DNA of 64,000 nucleotides. It comes from Haloterrigena sp. H1. GTDB lineage: Archaea > Halobacteriota > Halobacteria > Halobacteriales > Natrialbaceae. The stretch is taken from contig NZ_SMZK01000001.1 of the NCBI RefSeq assembly GCF_005938085.1, positions 2,418,001 to 2,482,000 on the forward strand, read 5' to 3'. The notes below the pieces were generated by a model that had not been told where the DNA came from, did no database searches, and saw nothing but the letters and a program-made list of their open reading frames with translations. The position numbers and the translations under genes are program-made. This document shows positions 18,055 through 25,886 of this stretch, in pieces (position 1 is the first letter of the stretch; each line of letters starts with the position of its first letter).

Positions 18055-18125
18055 AGGTCATCTTTGGGTGGAAGGTAATTATGTTTATGCCCTCTAGAGG
18101 TCAGGTCGGCTCGACCTAACTGCTC

Positions 18126-18809
18126 TCAGATCGGTAGCATGTCCCAAGCCGTCTCGACGTACAGCCGAGGGGCTCGCCTCCGAGAACTGCCGAATGCATC
18201 CTTGAGCCCACGCGCAGCGCCGTCCATCACGCCGGTCCCGTGGCCGACGAGGACGCGCTTGGGCCTGATGTCGCGAAACGCCGCTCGTGGCGGGTTCAGT
18301 CGCAACATCGGATGCACGCCGAGTCGCTCGTCGCCAGCCAGGAAGTAGTCGACGGTCCCGACCGTTTCGGGGACGACGAGCGTTCCGTCGGCCGGATTGT
18401 AGAGAGCGACTTCCTGCCAGAAGCGGCTATCGACGACGGTGAGCGCACGGATCCCGGTATCCGAGAGTTCGTCACCGAAGCGGGCGACTGCGGTATCGAT
18501 GTCCTCGGTTACGCCATCGAAGAACTCGGGGAGGTAGACGGGGACGCGATGACGCCTCGCGATGGCAGCGGCGTCGCGTTTGTGCCGATCCAGCGTGACG
18601 ACGACGCCGGCCACGTCGCCGAACTCGGCGAACAGGTCGTCGATCCCCGCAGCGTCGACCGGATCGATCACCCAGACCTCGCCGTCGACCGCGAGGGCGT
18701 GGCTAGCACGTTGCATTCGTTCGTCAGGATGGGCGAGCCAGCCGACGCCGCCCTCGAAGCGGTCGATCTCTCGGAAGTCGGTTGCACGCTCGTCGACACG
18801 AAAGGCCAT
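18126..18809 (-). CDS. Degenerate metallo-beta-lactamase-like protein
   Basis: 227 residues from MAFRVDERATDF. The longer frame start at 18920 would add an Arg-rich non-conserved leader, so the internal ATG is preferred. The order GEVWVIDPVDAAGIDDLFAE, then DVAGVVVTLDRHKRDAAAIA, VPVYLPEFFD and PKRVLVGHGTG resembles the strand-helix plan of metallo-beta-lactamase-fold proteins. However, the H-x-H-x-D-H motif is reduced to DRHKRD, so two-metal hydrolase activity is doubtful. Haloarchaea carry such shortened relatives commonly. Its biological role is unknown. Confidence 0.65.
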   Translation of the reverse strand: MAFRVDERATDFREIDRFEGGVGWLAHPDERMQRASHALAVDGEVWVIDPVDAAGIDDLFAEFGDVAGVVVTLDRHKRDAAAIARRHRVPVYLPEFFDGVTEDIDTAVARFGDELSDTGIRALTVVDSRFWQEVALYNPADGTLVVPETVGTVDYFLAGDERLGVHPMLRLNPPRAAFRDIRPKRVLVGHGTGVMDGAARGLKDAFGSSRRRAPRLYVETAWDMLPI

Positions 18810-18959
18810 ACCATTGTCTATGAACGCAGTAATGATAAAATCCCATCGCAGGGTGGTAGCCGGCCGGCAGCGACGCGACGCTGGGCATCTCGCCGATGGG
18901 ATTCGACGGTTGGACGACAATCCTTTTTCTCTGCCGACACCTCGGTCGAGTTATATCGA

Positions 18960-19289
18960 ATGCCAGCACTGATCCCGGACATCGTCGCGACAGTCGTTGC
19001 GCTGACGCTCGCCCAGCAACTCGAGCAGACGATCAGTTTCGGGATTTTCGTGCTCGGCGCGGCGCTGGCGACGCTCAGTGCGCTGGCGTGGCGACGGGAA
19101 CGCGACCAGCGGATGGCCGTCGTCGCAGTCGGCTATCTCATGTTCGCGATTTATGGCTTTGTCGTCTTCCTTGAGTACTACCTCCTGCCGTATCTCTCCA
19201 TGCGGACCGTCGAGTTGCTGGAACACAGCGTGGCGGCGCTCATCCTCGTGGGACTGCTCGCGTTCTTCGTCGCGCTGAGTCGGGACTGA
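18960..19289 (+). CDS. Small three-to-four-segment membrane protein
   Basis: 109 residues with hydrophobic segments at about 5-20, 25-43, 52-72 and 82-104 (MPALIPDIVATVVALTLAQQ, then SFGIFVLGAALATLSALAWR). The start ATG at 18960 follows an AT-rich GTTATATCGA. It ends two bases before the start of the double winged-helix regulator, so the two are an operon. Regulator plus small membrane protein pairs of this kind occur often in haloarchaea; the membrane protein could be a sensor partner, which is inference. Confidence 0.7.
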   Translation: MPALIPDIVATVVALTLAQQLEQTISFGIFVLGAALATLSALAWRRERDQRMAVVAVGYLMFAIYGFVVFLEYYLLPYLSMRTVELLEHSVAALILVGLLAFFVALSRD

Positions 19290-19291
19290 CC

Positions 19292-19831
19292 ATGACGGAC
19301 GCTGATTCGGACGCGGAGCCGGAACTGGAACTCCGCTCGCGACGGACGATCTATCAGCACGTCCGCGACAATCCGGGGGTTCACTTTCGTGCCCTCCTTG
19401 ACGACCTCGAGTACGCCCAGGGGACGCTGCAGTATCACCTCCGCTGGCTCGAAGACAGAGATCTGCTCGAGGAATCTGACGATGGGAAGTACACGCGATA
19501 CTATCCGGCCGAAGCGTTCGACGAGGTCGATCAGGCCGTGATGAACGCGCTGCGACGTGAGTATGCCCGCCGAATCATCGCCCATCTCGCCGTCGAGGGA
19601 GCGCTGTCGACCGCCGATCTGAGCGACCGCCTCGAGCGGTCGCCCTCGACGGTGTCGTGGCATCTCTCGAAGCTCGAGGACGCGGATCTCGTCACCAAGG
19701 AGCGACAGGGACGGAGTGTCGAATACGCGTTACGCGACCCGGAACGCGTGCAGTATCTCTACACCGTCCACCGGCGGACGTTCACCGATCGGGTCGTCGA
19801 CCGGCTGTTCGACCTGTGGGACAGCTACTGA
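19292..19831 (+). CDS. Transcriptional regulator with two winged-helix domains
   Basis: 179 residues. Winged helix 1 (about 20-70) reads YQHVRDNPGVHFRALLDDLE and TLQYHLRWLEDRDLLEE. Winged helix 2 (about 88-150) reads RRIIAHLAVEGALSTADLSD and STVSWHLSKLEDADLVTKER. Both are ArsR/MarR-like. No metal-binding Cys is present. It is cotranscribed with the membrane protein upstream. It is convergent with the ApbE operon, so it is not obviously the regulator of that operon. Its stop codon TGA (19829-19831) begins the left arm of a 100-bp inverted repeat. Confidence 0.85.
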   Translation: MTDADSDAEPELELRSRRTIYQHVRDNPGVHFRALLDDLEYAQGTLQYHLRWLEDRDLLEESDDGKYTRYYPAEAFDEVDQAVMNALRREYARRIIAHLAVEGALSTADLSDRLERSPSTVSWHLSKLEDADLVTKERQGRSVEYALRDPERVQYLYTVHRRTFTDRVVDRLFDLWDSY

Positions 19832-19930
19832 TAGGGATCAGCGTGGATATTCGGAGATTCTCACGAGAAAAACAGCCTACTGGAAAACCGCACAACGAGA
19901 GCAACTATGAACTAGTCTGCTGATCCCTAT
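19831..19930. repeat. 100-bp inverted repeat with 12-bp perfect ends
   Basis: ATAGGGATCAGC (19831-19842) and its exact complement GCTGATCCCTAT (19919-19930) bound a 100-bp stretch between two convergent genes. The left arm together with the preceding CTG also folds on itself (CTGAT-AGGG-ATCAG). It could be a bidirectional terminator or a small non-coding transposon-like (MITE) insertion. No target duplication is clear. Confidence 0.6.
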
Positions 19931-19933
19931 GAG

Positions 19934-20479
19934 TTACTGCCGCGTCGGGTCGGGCGTCGACAGCCGCCCGCTGGCTACTAGCAGGCGCAACAGCAGGACG
20001 TAGCCGAGGAACGCGATCGCCGGGCCGAAGACGGGGCGGATCAGCCCTGCGACGTCGGTCCCGATGGCGACGGCGTGGATCGTCGCGAACACGAAGCCGC
20101 CGTAGGCGAACGCGTGGACGACGCGCGGACCCCAGGGACGGTCGAATCGCTGTGTGTCGAGAAATCCCAGGACCGCGACGACGAGCACCTGAAGTGCCCC
20201 GACGCCGACCACGACGCCGGCGAGAAGGTACGTCGTCGAATAGGCGGGCTGGGGGGCCGACCCAGAGACGATGAGCCAGGTATCGAGGACGCCGAGGACG
20301 CCATGGAGGAGCGTCACGAGCATCGCGAACACCGACACCTCGATGTGGGTTTTGCGAGCGAACCGGTGGAGCGGGCCGAACGACCGCGCGGTGTAGAGAA
20401 TCCCCGTCAGAACCGCCAGATACAGCGCGGGATAGGCGACCAGCGCCGCACCACGGTCGAGATACCAGATGACCTCCAT
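19934..20479 (-). CDS. Cytochrome b561/ferric-reductase-like membrane protein
   Basis: 181 residues from MEVIWYLDRGAALVAYPALY; the longer frame upstream is Arg/Gly-rich antisense. About five hydrophobic segments are present. Conserved-looking His are at HRFARKTHIEVS, VTLLHGVLG, VVHAFAYGG and TIHAVAIG, spaced as haem-ligand pairs of ferric reductase-like transmembrane domains. The start shares its A with the stop of the gene upstream (TGATG). It is the last gene of an operon with a TSP3-like exported protein, ApbE and an acidic exported protein, which suggests electron transfer across the membrane. No flavin or NAD domain is attached. Confidence 0.75.
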   Translation of the reverse strand: MEVIWYLDRGAALVAYPALYLAVLTGILYTARSFGPLHRFARKTHIEVSVFAMLVTLLHGVLGVLDTWLIVSGSAPQPAYSTTYLLAGVVVGVGALQVLVVAVLGFLDTQRFDRPWGPRVVHAFAYGGFVFATIHAVAIGTDVAGLIRPVFGPAIAFLGYVLLLRLLVASGRLSTPDPTRQ

Positions 20480-20766
20480 CACGAGGCCCCCGTCGTCTCG
20501 ACGACATCCGGACAGCCGTCGCCGTCCTGGAAGCCGTTCGTCGTCTCCGGTCGCGTCGGGCACTGATCCGCGGTATCCCGAACCCCGTCGCCGTCGTAGT
20601 CGTTCGGAGCCTGTCTCGTCGACACCGTCGAGTCGACGAGGTCCGTCTGCTTGCGGTCGACCGCCTGCGCCTCGCGAACGTCCGCGATTCCCCACAGCAC
20701 CGGCACCGTAGCGACAAGTAACACGACAGCGACGACCGTGATCGTCCCGCTATGCGACGTGCGCAT
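20479..20766 (-). CDS. Small exported protein with thrombospondin-type-3 calcium motifs
   Basis: 95 residues. An N-terminal membrane anchor or signal (about 8-27, ITVVAVVLLVATVPVLWGIA) is followed by two Asp-rich loops, DYDGDGVRDTADQCP and GFQDGDGCPDV. These match thrombospondin type 3 calcium-binding repeats with their paired Cys. It should sit on the outer face of the membrane. Its start lies inside the end of apbE (17-base overlap) and its stop overlaps the b561-like gene, so it is tightly coupled to both. A role as an extracytoplasmic scaffold of a redox system is inferred. Confidence 0.75.
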   Translation of the reverse strand: MRTSHSGTITVVAVVLLVATVPVLWGIADVREAQAVDRKQTDLVDSTVSTRQAPNDYDGDGVRDTADQCPTRPETTNGFQDGDGCPDVVETTGAS

Positions 20767-21619
20767 CGAGTCCCTCCGTCGTCCGAAAGACGCCGTCGTG
20801 AACCACGAACGCCTCGAGGTCCGGCCACGCTTCCGCACGCTCGAGTGCGTCCGCAAGCGGCAGTGCAGCCAGCGTCGTCGCGAGTGCGTCAGCTTCCATG
20901 CAGTCGCGCTTTGCGACCACGGTGACCGACTCGTGGCGCGCACCGAGTCGCTCGCTCGTCGGATCGTAGACATGGTCGACACCATCGCGCTCCCGACGAT
21001 AGTTCCCGGAGGTGGCGACGTTCCAGTCGGTCTCGAGGACTTTGAGTGGGCGTGAACCCCCGTAGGGGCTTTCGACGGCGATCGGTCCGGTCGGCGGTGA
21101 CATGTCGCCACCGCCGCTGACGAAGCCGTGTCGGCCCGGCCCCGCCGCCGCGGCGGTCGCACGATCGACGATGTATCCCTTCGCGAGCCCGTTTAAATCG
21201 AGTTCCGTCTCGGTGACGACGCGGTCGCCGTCGACGCGTACCGACCCGGTCTCGAACGTCGCCGACACCGTCTCGCGGTCGCCGCGGAGGTACGCCTTCA
21301 GATCGTGTTCGACCGCCCCCTGCTGGATGTCGAAGACGCCATCGGTGCGCTCGTCGTACTCGAGGCCACGCCGAACCAGTCGGGCGACGTGTTCGTTTTC
21401 AACGTGTCCCGTCCGATTGAGACGCGCAACCGCACTCTCGGTATCGAACGCGTCGAGTTCGGCCTCGAGCGATAGCGCGGTTTCTCGAGCGCGTTCGGCC
21501 GCGGCGTCGGCGCGGTAGCCGGTCATCTGAACCGTGAAGTCGGTGTCACAGCATCGAAACTCGAGGCTGGCGTCACCGAGTCGCGTCCGGGCGGCGCTGA
21601 GAGTGTCTCCCAGGCTCAT
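20750..21619 (-). CDS. apbE: FAD:protein FMN transferase ApbE
   Basis: 289 residues. ALSLEAELDAFDTESAVARL, DGVFDIQQGAVEHDLKAYL, LDLNGLAKGYIVDRA, HGFVSGGGDMSPP and ADALATTLAALP follow the order of ApbE motifs. These include the K of GLAKGY and the ADAL...T metal/FAD-binding segment. ApbE moves FMN from FAD to a Thr/Ser of target proteins. No obvious signal peptide is visible, so the enzyme may be cytoplasmic or its signal cryptic. No FMN-binding-domain target is encoded beside it; neighbours are an acidic exported protein, a TSP3-like protein and a b-type cytochrome-like protein. It starts 2 bases after the preceding stop. Confidence 0.88.
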   Translation of the reverse strand: MSLGDTLSAARTRLGDASLEFRCCDTDFTVQMTGYRADAAAERARETALSLEAELDAFDTESAVARLNRTGHVENEHVARLVRRGLEYDERTDGVFDIQQGAVEHDLKAYLRGDRETVSATFETGSVRVDGDRVVTETELDLNGLAKGYIVDRATAAAAGPGRHGFVSGGGDMSPPTGPIAVESPYGGSRPLKVLETDWNVATSGNYRRERDGVDHVYDPTSERLGARHESVTVVAKRDCMEADALATTLAALPLADALERAEAWPDLEAFVVHDGVFRTTEGLDAHVA

Positions 21620-21621
21620 CG

Positions 21622-21921
21622 TCAGTCGTCCTCGTATTCCTCCGCTTCGTATTCTTCATGCTCCTCGTACTCTTCGTGCTCCTCATACTCCTCTTCGTAG
21701 TCCTCATGTTCACCGCCGTCGCCGCCGCTCTGGACTGCTGGGGTGAAGTCCTCGTTCGGCGTCGGCGCATCGCTCGCAACCGCCGGCGATCCATCGTCAG
21801 TCATCGTACTGTCGACGAGGCCGAGGCCAGGGGCAGCCAGCGCGAGCGCGACGACGCCGGTCAGCACCGCACCGGCGAGCGTAAGCGAAACGAGTCTGTT
21901 CGTCGGAACTGGGATTCTCAT
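21622..21921 (-). CDS. Exported acidic protein with His/Tyr/Glu repeat tail
   Basis: 99 residues from MRIPVPTNRLVSLTLAGAVL; an upstream ATG at 21987 is less likely because it precedes the signal region with a charged leader. The signal or anchor spans about 8-34. After a linker the tail repeats EEYEEHEEYEEHEEYEAEEY and ends EDD. The tail alternates acidic residues with His and Tyr, which could bind metal ions. It is the first gene of the ApbE operon (2-base gap to apbE). I do not recognise the family. An extracellular metal-binding or electron-transfer accessory role is a guess from composition and context. Confidence 0.65.
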   Translation of the reverse strand: MRIPVPTNRLVSLTLAGAVLTGVVALALAAPGLGLVDSTMTDDGSPAVASDAPTPNEDFTPAVQSGGDGGEHEDYEEEYEEHEEYEEHEEYEAEEYEDD

Positions 21922-22049
21922 GGACAAGTGAAGATAGCTTACTGCCTTATCTATCGTTTCGCGTCCATCGATCGAATGTTCGTCCAACCATCGAATCGTC
22001 CGGTTCGGTCGCCGACGATTCTTTATTCCTCCTTCGAGTAGCCTGCGTC

Positions 22050-22736
22050 ATGCTCACGGGGCTTTCCTGGCTGGCACTCGAGGTCAAATATCTCGAGTCA
22101 GCGCGGGTGTTTTACGAAGAAACGCTGGGACTGTCCGTTCACAAGCGTGGGAACGACGAACTCGTCGCCGCGGCCGGCGAGACCGATCTCGTGCTTCGCC
22201 GACCCAGCGGGCTCCCTCGAGGTGGCCTCCATACTCACTACGCGTTCTCAATCCCCGCGGCCGAGTACGACGACTGGTGGGACCGCCTGGACGACGACTA
22301 CGGGCTCGAGGAGGCCCAGTTTGGCTCCACGCGGTCGCTGTACCTGTACGATCCAGACGGCAACTGCGTCGAACTCGGCCAGCAGGACGTGGCCGGCCCC
22401 GGCATCGATGGGATCTTCGAGGTCGTTCTCGAGGTCCAGGATCTCGACCGCGCGCAAGCCTTCTACGAAGACCTTGGCTTCGAGACCGTCGACGAGGGCG
22501 ACGACCGCACACGGGTGCGCCTCCACGGGCCGATGGCGCTGGAGCTCTGGGAGCCCCACCTGGGGCTCGCCGACGCTCGCGGTGGCGTCCACGTCGATCT
22601 GGGATTCGAAACCGACGAACCGGCTGCTGCGCTCGCGGCCGTTCGCGATCGGATCCGATCGCTCGAGCGGGAGACGGACGACGAGATCATCGTTCGCGAC
22701 CCGGACGGGCACTTCCTGACGTTCGTCGCCCCGTGA
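22050..22736 (+). CDS. Two-domain VOC (glyoxalase/dioxygenase fold) protein
   Basis: 228 residues made of two VOC modules. Module 1 (1-115) has WLALEVKYLESARVFYEETL and LYLYDPDGNCVELGQ; module 2 (122-228) has VVLEVQDLDRAQAFYEDLGF and IIVRDPDGHFLTFVAP. His/Glu metal ligands are present at the module ends (for example CVELGQ). Substrates of this superfamily range from methylglyoxal adducts to catechols, so the activity cannot be fixed. It is a single gene between the ApbE operon and an arylsulfotransferase-like gene. Confidence 0.8.
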   Translation: MLTGLSWLALEVKYLESARVFYEETLGLSVHKRGNDELVAAAGETDLVLRRPSGLPRGGLHTHYAFSIPAAEYDDWWDRLDDDYGLEEAQFGSTRSLYLYDPDGNCVELGQQDVAGPGIDGIFEVVLEVQDLDRAQAFYEDLGFETVDEGDDRTRVRLHGPMALELWEPHLGLADARGGVHVDLGFETDEPAAALAAVRDRIRSLERETDDEIIVRDPDGHFLTFVAP

Positions 22737-22793
22737 ACGTGCCCGTATCCCTATTATTGGCCCCGTGGAAGGACGACAGACGGCGAGATACGA

Positions 22794-24170
22794 ATGGTTC
22801 GATCGACAGTCGTGGCAGTGAGAGACCGGTTCACTCGGAATTACCTTCGAATCGGGTTCCTCGTGGTGCTGCTGGCGTGTGCTGCGGGAGTCGCATACGA
22901 CACGGGCGGTGAATCCGTCGCCGAGTACACGGATGCCCCGGCCGATGCACCGGCGACCGACAACTACACCGTCATCACACAGTCGGGACGGGCTGGTAAT
23001 ATCCTCGCGTACGCGCCCAACGGAAGCCGCGTCTACGCCAACGACACACACACGAAGTACTACGACGTCGATCCCGTCGCCAACGAGTCGATGACCGTCG
23101 AGTACGCCGCGACGGACACGCTGTACGCCGAGAGTCCACGGTGTCAAGATCCCCCCTGTTCCCGCAACGTCATCGAACGGGCGAACCTCTCGACCGGCGA
23201 GGTGACCGAGGTCTATGCCCAGTACGTCTACCGCGAGTCCGTTGGCGAGTGGCACGACGCCGACCGGATCGACGACCGACACATCGTCGTCGCCGACATC
23301 GTCGTCGATCAGGTGTTCATGGTCGACACCGAAACGGAAATGATCGAGTGGACCTGGGACGCCCAGAGTGACTTCCCCGTCGAGGGTGGCGGTTCCTACC
23401 CCGGCAACTGGGTGCACCTCAACGACGTGGAAGTCCTCGAGGACGGGCGCGTGATGGCTAGCCTCCGCAACCAGGATCAGGTCGTCTTCATCGACCCCGA
23501 GACCGGGCTGGTGGACGACTGGACGCTCGGTGCAGAAGACGAGTACGCGATTCTGAACGAGCAACACAATCCTGACTACATCCCCGAGTCGCATGGCGGT
23601 CCTGCCGTCGTCGTCGCGGACTCCGAAAACGGACGCGTCCAAGAGTTCCAGCGTGACGACGGCGCGTGGAATCGCACCTGGACCTGGTCGGACGACCGGA
23701 TGCAGTGGCCTCGCGACGCCGACCGGCTGCCCACCGGCAACACGCTCGTCACCGACACCGGCGGCGAGCGCGTCCTCGAGGTCAACCAAAGCGGCGATGT
23801 CGTCTGGCAACTCGGCCTTCCGCATCCCTACGACGCCGAACGGCTCGAGACCGGCGACGAGAGCACTGGCGGACAGAGCGCGGCGGCGCTCGGACTCGAG
23901 TCACAACGGCGTCAGTCTACCGACGGTGACGGCCAGCGGGACATCGACTTTGGCCCCTTCGATCCGGTCGTCGATCGGGTCCGGTCGCTCGTTCCGTCAC
24001 ATATCGTCACGTTCGTCATCTACGCCAGCCCGTCGTGGCTGGGGCCGTCGGCTCTCGGACCGGTGACCGTCGGCCTCGTGACGGCGCTGCTCTGGGGGGG
24101 CATCGAACTCAGATGGGCGCTCCGCGCGCGCGGAATCCGGCTTCGGTGGCCCGTATACAAAGAGAAATAG
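22794..24170 (+). CDS. Arylsulfotransferase-family (ASST-like) membrane protein
   Basis: 458 residues. A membrane anchor at about 18-36 is followed by a beta-propeller-like extracellular domain with repeated blades such as NVIERANLSTGEVTEVYAQY, VFMVDTETEMIEWTWDAQ, HLNDVEVLEDGRVMASLRNQ and VLEVNQSGDVVWQLGLPHP. The H-x-N (HLND) and late His positions recall the ASST family. A second hydrophobic segment (about 403-435) lies near the C-terminus. Many NxS/T sites fit an exposed protein. It could move sulfate groups on surface compounds or be a non-enzymatic propeller. The sulfatase-like genes at 1-12 kb are a possible but distant link. Confidence 0.75.
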   Translation: MVRSTVVAVRDRFTRNYLRIGFLVVLLACAAGVAYDTGGESVAEYTDAPADAPATDNYTVITQSGRAGNILAYAPNGSRVYANDTHTKYYDVDPVANESMTVEYAATDTLYAESPRCQDPPCSRNVIERANLSTGEVTEVYAQYVYRESVGEWHDADRIDDRHIVVADIVVDQVFMVDTETEMIEWTWDAQSDFPVEGGGSYPGNWVHLNDVEVLEDGRVMASLRNQDQVVFIDPETGLVDDWTLGAEDEYAILNEQHNPDYIPESHGGPAVVVADSENGRVQEFQRDDGAWNRTWTWSDDRMQWPRDADRLPTGNTLVTDTGGERVLEVNQSGDVVWQLGLPHPYDAERLETGDESTGGQSAAALGLESQRRQSTDGDGQRDIDFGPFDPVVDRVRSLVPSHIVTFVIYASPSWLGPSALGPVTVGLVTALLWGGIELRWALRARGIRLRWPVYKEK

Positions 24171-24245
24171 CCGTCCGTCTCACACCAGCTGCAAGAATGA
24201 GTCCTCCGAGCCGACGAGTGCTGCCTCGAGTCCGACGGGAGCGCG

Positions 24246-24623
24246 TTATTCACCCTCAGCGAGCGCGTGTGCAATCTCGAGTAACTGCAGTGCAGCGGTG
24301 TCGCCGATCCGGTAGTAGGTCCACTTGCCTTGGCGTCGCGTCTTGACCAGTCCTGCGTCTTTGAGCTCTCGCAGATGACTCGCCACCGTCGACTGGGGCG
24401 CGTCGAGGACGACTTGTAACTCACACGCACACAGTTCGCCCTCTTTGAGTGCCTCGAGGATCCGGATCCGGTGTTCGTTCGCCAGCGCTTTGAACACGCC
24501 AAGCTGTGCGTTCACCTGTTCGTCGTCCGGTGCGAGTTCGAACAGCGACGTCAGTCGGTTTTCGGGGTCCTCGTAGAGTCGGTCCAGCGTCTGCCGTGTC
24601 GATTCGGGCACTGAGTCACTCAT
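24246..24623 (-). CDS. ArsR-family metalloid/thiol-responsive repressor
   Basis: 125 residues. The winged-helix core LGVFKALANEHRIRILEALK, STVASHLRELKDAGLVKTR and KWTYYRIGD is typical ArsR. The inducer-binding segment ELCACEL carries two Cys in alpha-3, as in arsenite sensors. It lies downstream of a 24-codon open frame whose promoter shares 18 identical bases with the promoter of the thioredoxin/permease operon, so it probably represses both. It is convergent with the ASST-like gene. Confidence 0.88.
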   Translation of the reverse strand: MSDSVPESTRQTLDRLYEDPENRLTSLFELAPDDEQVNAQLGVFKALANEHRIRILEALKEGELCACELQVVLDAPQSTVASHLRELKDAGLVKTRRQGKWTYYRIGDTAALQLLEIAHALAEGE

Positions 24624-24629
24624 TGTCGC

Positions 24630-24704
24630 TTATTGCTCTCCATCGTCAGTCGATCCTGCGCCGGCGAATGCAGCCGCAATCTTGCCGAACAACGAATTAG
24701 CCAT
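24630..24704 (-). CDS. 24-residue microprotein upstream of arsR
   Basis: ATG at 24702-24704 gives MANSLFGKIAAAFAGAGSTD followed by DGEQ and a TAA. The stop is six bases from the ATG of the ArsR gene. Its first 22 residues align with the 37-residue microprotein at 26126-26239 (shared M-A, K-I, A, A-G, G, T and D-D). Its upstream 18 bases are identical to the sequence before that gene. Conservation of both promoter and peptide makes translation plausible. It may be a leader peptide or a small helix; no family is known to me. Confidence 0.55.
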   Translation of the reverse strand: MANSLFGKIAAAFAGAGSTDDGEQ

Positions 24705-24744
24705 ACATATCGATAAAGGTCGTTTTAATACTAAAGGTTTCGAT
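24701..24744 (-). promoter_or_regulatory. ArsR-operon promoter/operator, copy 1
   Basis: On the minus strand ATCGAAAC (24737-24744) precedes an AT-rich TTTAGTATTAAAA and then CTTTATCGATATGTATGG (24701-24718), which contains the ATG of the microprotein. The same 18-mer and the same ATCGAAAC box, one base further away, occur at 26236-26280. The ATCGATAT/ATCGAAAC boxes bracketing the TATA-like tract look like repressor half-sites of the ArsR encoded just downstream. Confidence 0.6.
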
Positions 24745-24898
24745 TAGAGAGGAGTATACGGGCCGAATGTTTCTCATTCCAGTATTGAACGTTGTCTTTT
24801 CAATTCAGGAATTCCCGATACGAGATGGCGATCTCGGAACGAACTACCGGATGCAATATCGGATGAATCGCTCTATTCTACAGGCGGGCAGGCCGAGT

Positions 24899-24936
24899 GC
24901 CTCGGGGCTTGACCCCCGAGGCGGTTCACTGTGAAC
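24899..24936. repeat. Strong hairpin plus palindrome downstream of the permease gene
   Basis: GCCTCGGGG (24899-24907) pairs perfectly with CCCCGAGGC (24914-24922) around a CTTGAC loop. GTTCAC-T-GTGAAC follows at 24924-24936. It lies about 15 bases beyond the permease stop on the minus strand and could terminate that operon, although no T-run follows. The CTTGA loop also occurs in the IS200/IS605 end at 169-190, so an old IS end is an alternative. Confidence 0.5.
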
Positions 24937-24950
24937 AGCCGACTGCGAAT

Positions 24951-25880
24951 CTAGAGTAGTAGATTGAAGAGCAATCCAATAGTCAAGATACCTGCCGCTA
25001 GTGTGGTCGCATATGCCGCGATCAGTTCCTTTTTCATCACTTTATTCAGGATCATGAACTGCGGGAACGAGAGTGCGGCGACCGACATCATGAACGCCAG
25101 GCCCGTCCCAACCGGCAGTCCTTTTCCGATCAGCGATTCGACGACCGGTATGACGCCGAGGATGTCGGTATACATTGGGACGCCGACGGCGACTGCGCCG
25201 AAAACGCCAAGCGGCCCCGACAGATACTGTGTTACCAGTTCGCCGGGCAGGTAGCCGTGGATAGCTGCACCCGCTCCAACGCCGACGATAACGTATGGCA
25301 CGATTTCGACGATGATGTCTTTTGCCTCGACGTACGCCTCTCTGGCACGCTCTCTTCTCGAGGGTTCATCGATTTCGACATCCGAGTCGCCGAAATTGAA
25401 CTCCTCGATGTATCTGTCGAATCCCAGTTTATTGAGGGTGTAGCCGCTGGACATCCCGATTACGATCCCGCTCACTGCATACAGGGCTGTCAGTTTGAAC
25501 CCGACGACACCCGGTAACACGACGAGCGCAGCCTCGTTGATCATCGGTGAGACGGCGAGGAACGTGATCGTGATCCCGAACGGGATTCCCGCACCAACCA
25601 TTCCGAGGAATATCGGGATCGTCGAACAGGAGCAAAACGGGGAGACGATTCCGAGCAACGCGGCGAGTGCATACCCTGTTATTGCTCGCTTCCCCTCGAG
25701 ATAGTCCCTGATCTTCTCCGGTGGAAAGTACGTTCGGAGGTACGTCACGCCGAAAATCACCACGACGAGTATCGAGAGGATCTTCAGCGTGTCGTAGATC
25801 CAGAAATGAGCCGCCGCTCTCAGCGAGCCCGTGAGTCCGAGAGCCTCGACTACGTACGTGGCTATCTGTTGAAAAACCAT
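24951..25880 (-). CDS. Permease of the YraQ/ArsP-like (DUF318) family
   Basis: 309 residues with about eight membrane segments. The family signature IVSPFCSCSTIPIFLGMVGA contains the paired Cys (CSCS). A second half repeats GVFGAVAVGVPMYTDILGVI. A charged cytoplasmic loop (about 165-200) separates the halves. Members such as ArsP export trivalent organoarsenicals; many relatives are of unknown substrate. The thioredoxin-like gene ends 6 bases upstream, and the set shares a promoter motif with an ArsR gene, which supports metalloid or thiol-related export. Confidence 0.82.
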   Translation of the reverse strand: MVFQQIATYVVEALGLTGSLRAAAHFWIYDTLKILSILVVVIFGVTYLRTYFPPEKIRDYLEGKRAITGYALAALLGIVSPFCSCSTIPIFLGMVGAGIPFGITITFLAVSPMINEAALVVLPGVVGFKLTALYAVSGIVIGMSSGYTLNKLGFDRYIEEFNFGDSDVEIDEPSRRERAREAYVEAKDIIVEIVPYVIVGVGAGAAIHGYLPGELVTQYLSGPLGVFGAVAVGVPMYTDILGVIPVVESLIGKGLPVGTGLAFMMSVAALSFPQFMILNKVMKKELIAAYATTLAAGILTIGLLFNLLL

Positions 25881-25886
25881 GGTTTC

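Noticed and set aside
22248..23825. A 525-codon minus-strand frame opposite the VOC and ASST-like genes
   Set aside because: The composition (V/D/G/R-rich) is that of an antisense frame and it spans two recognised genes.
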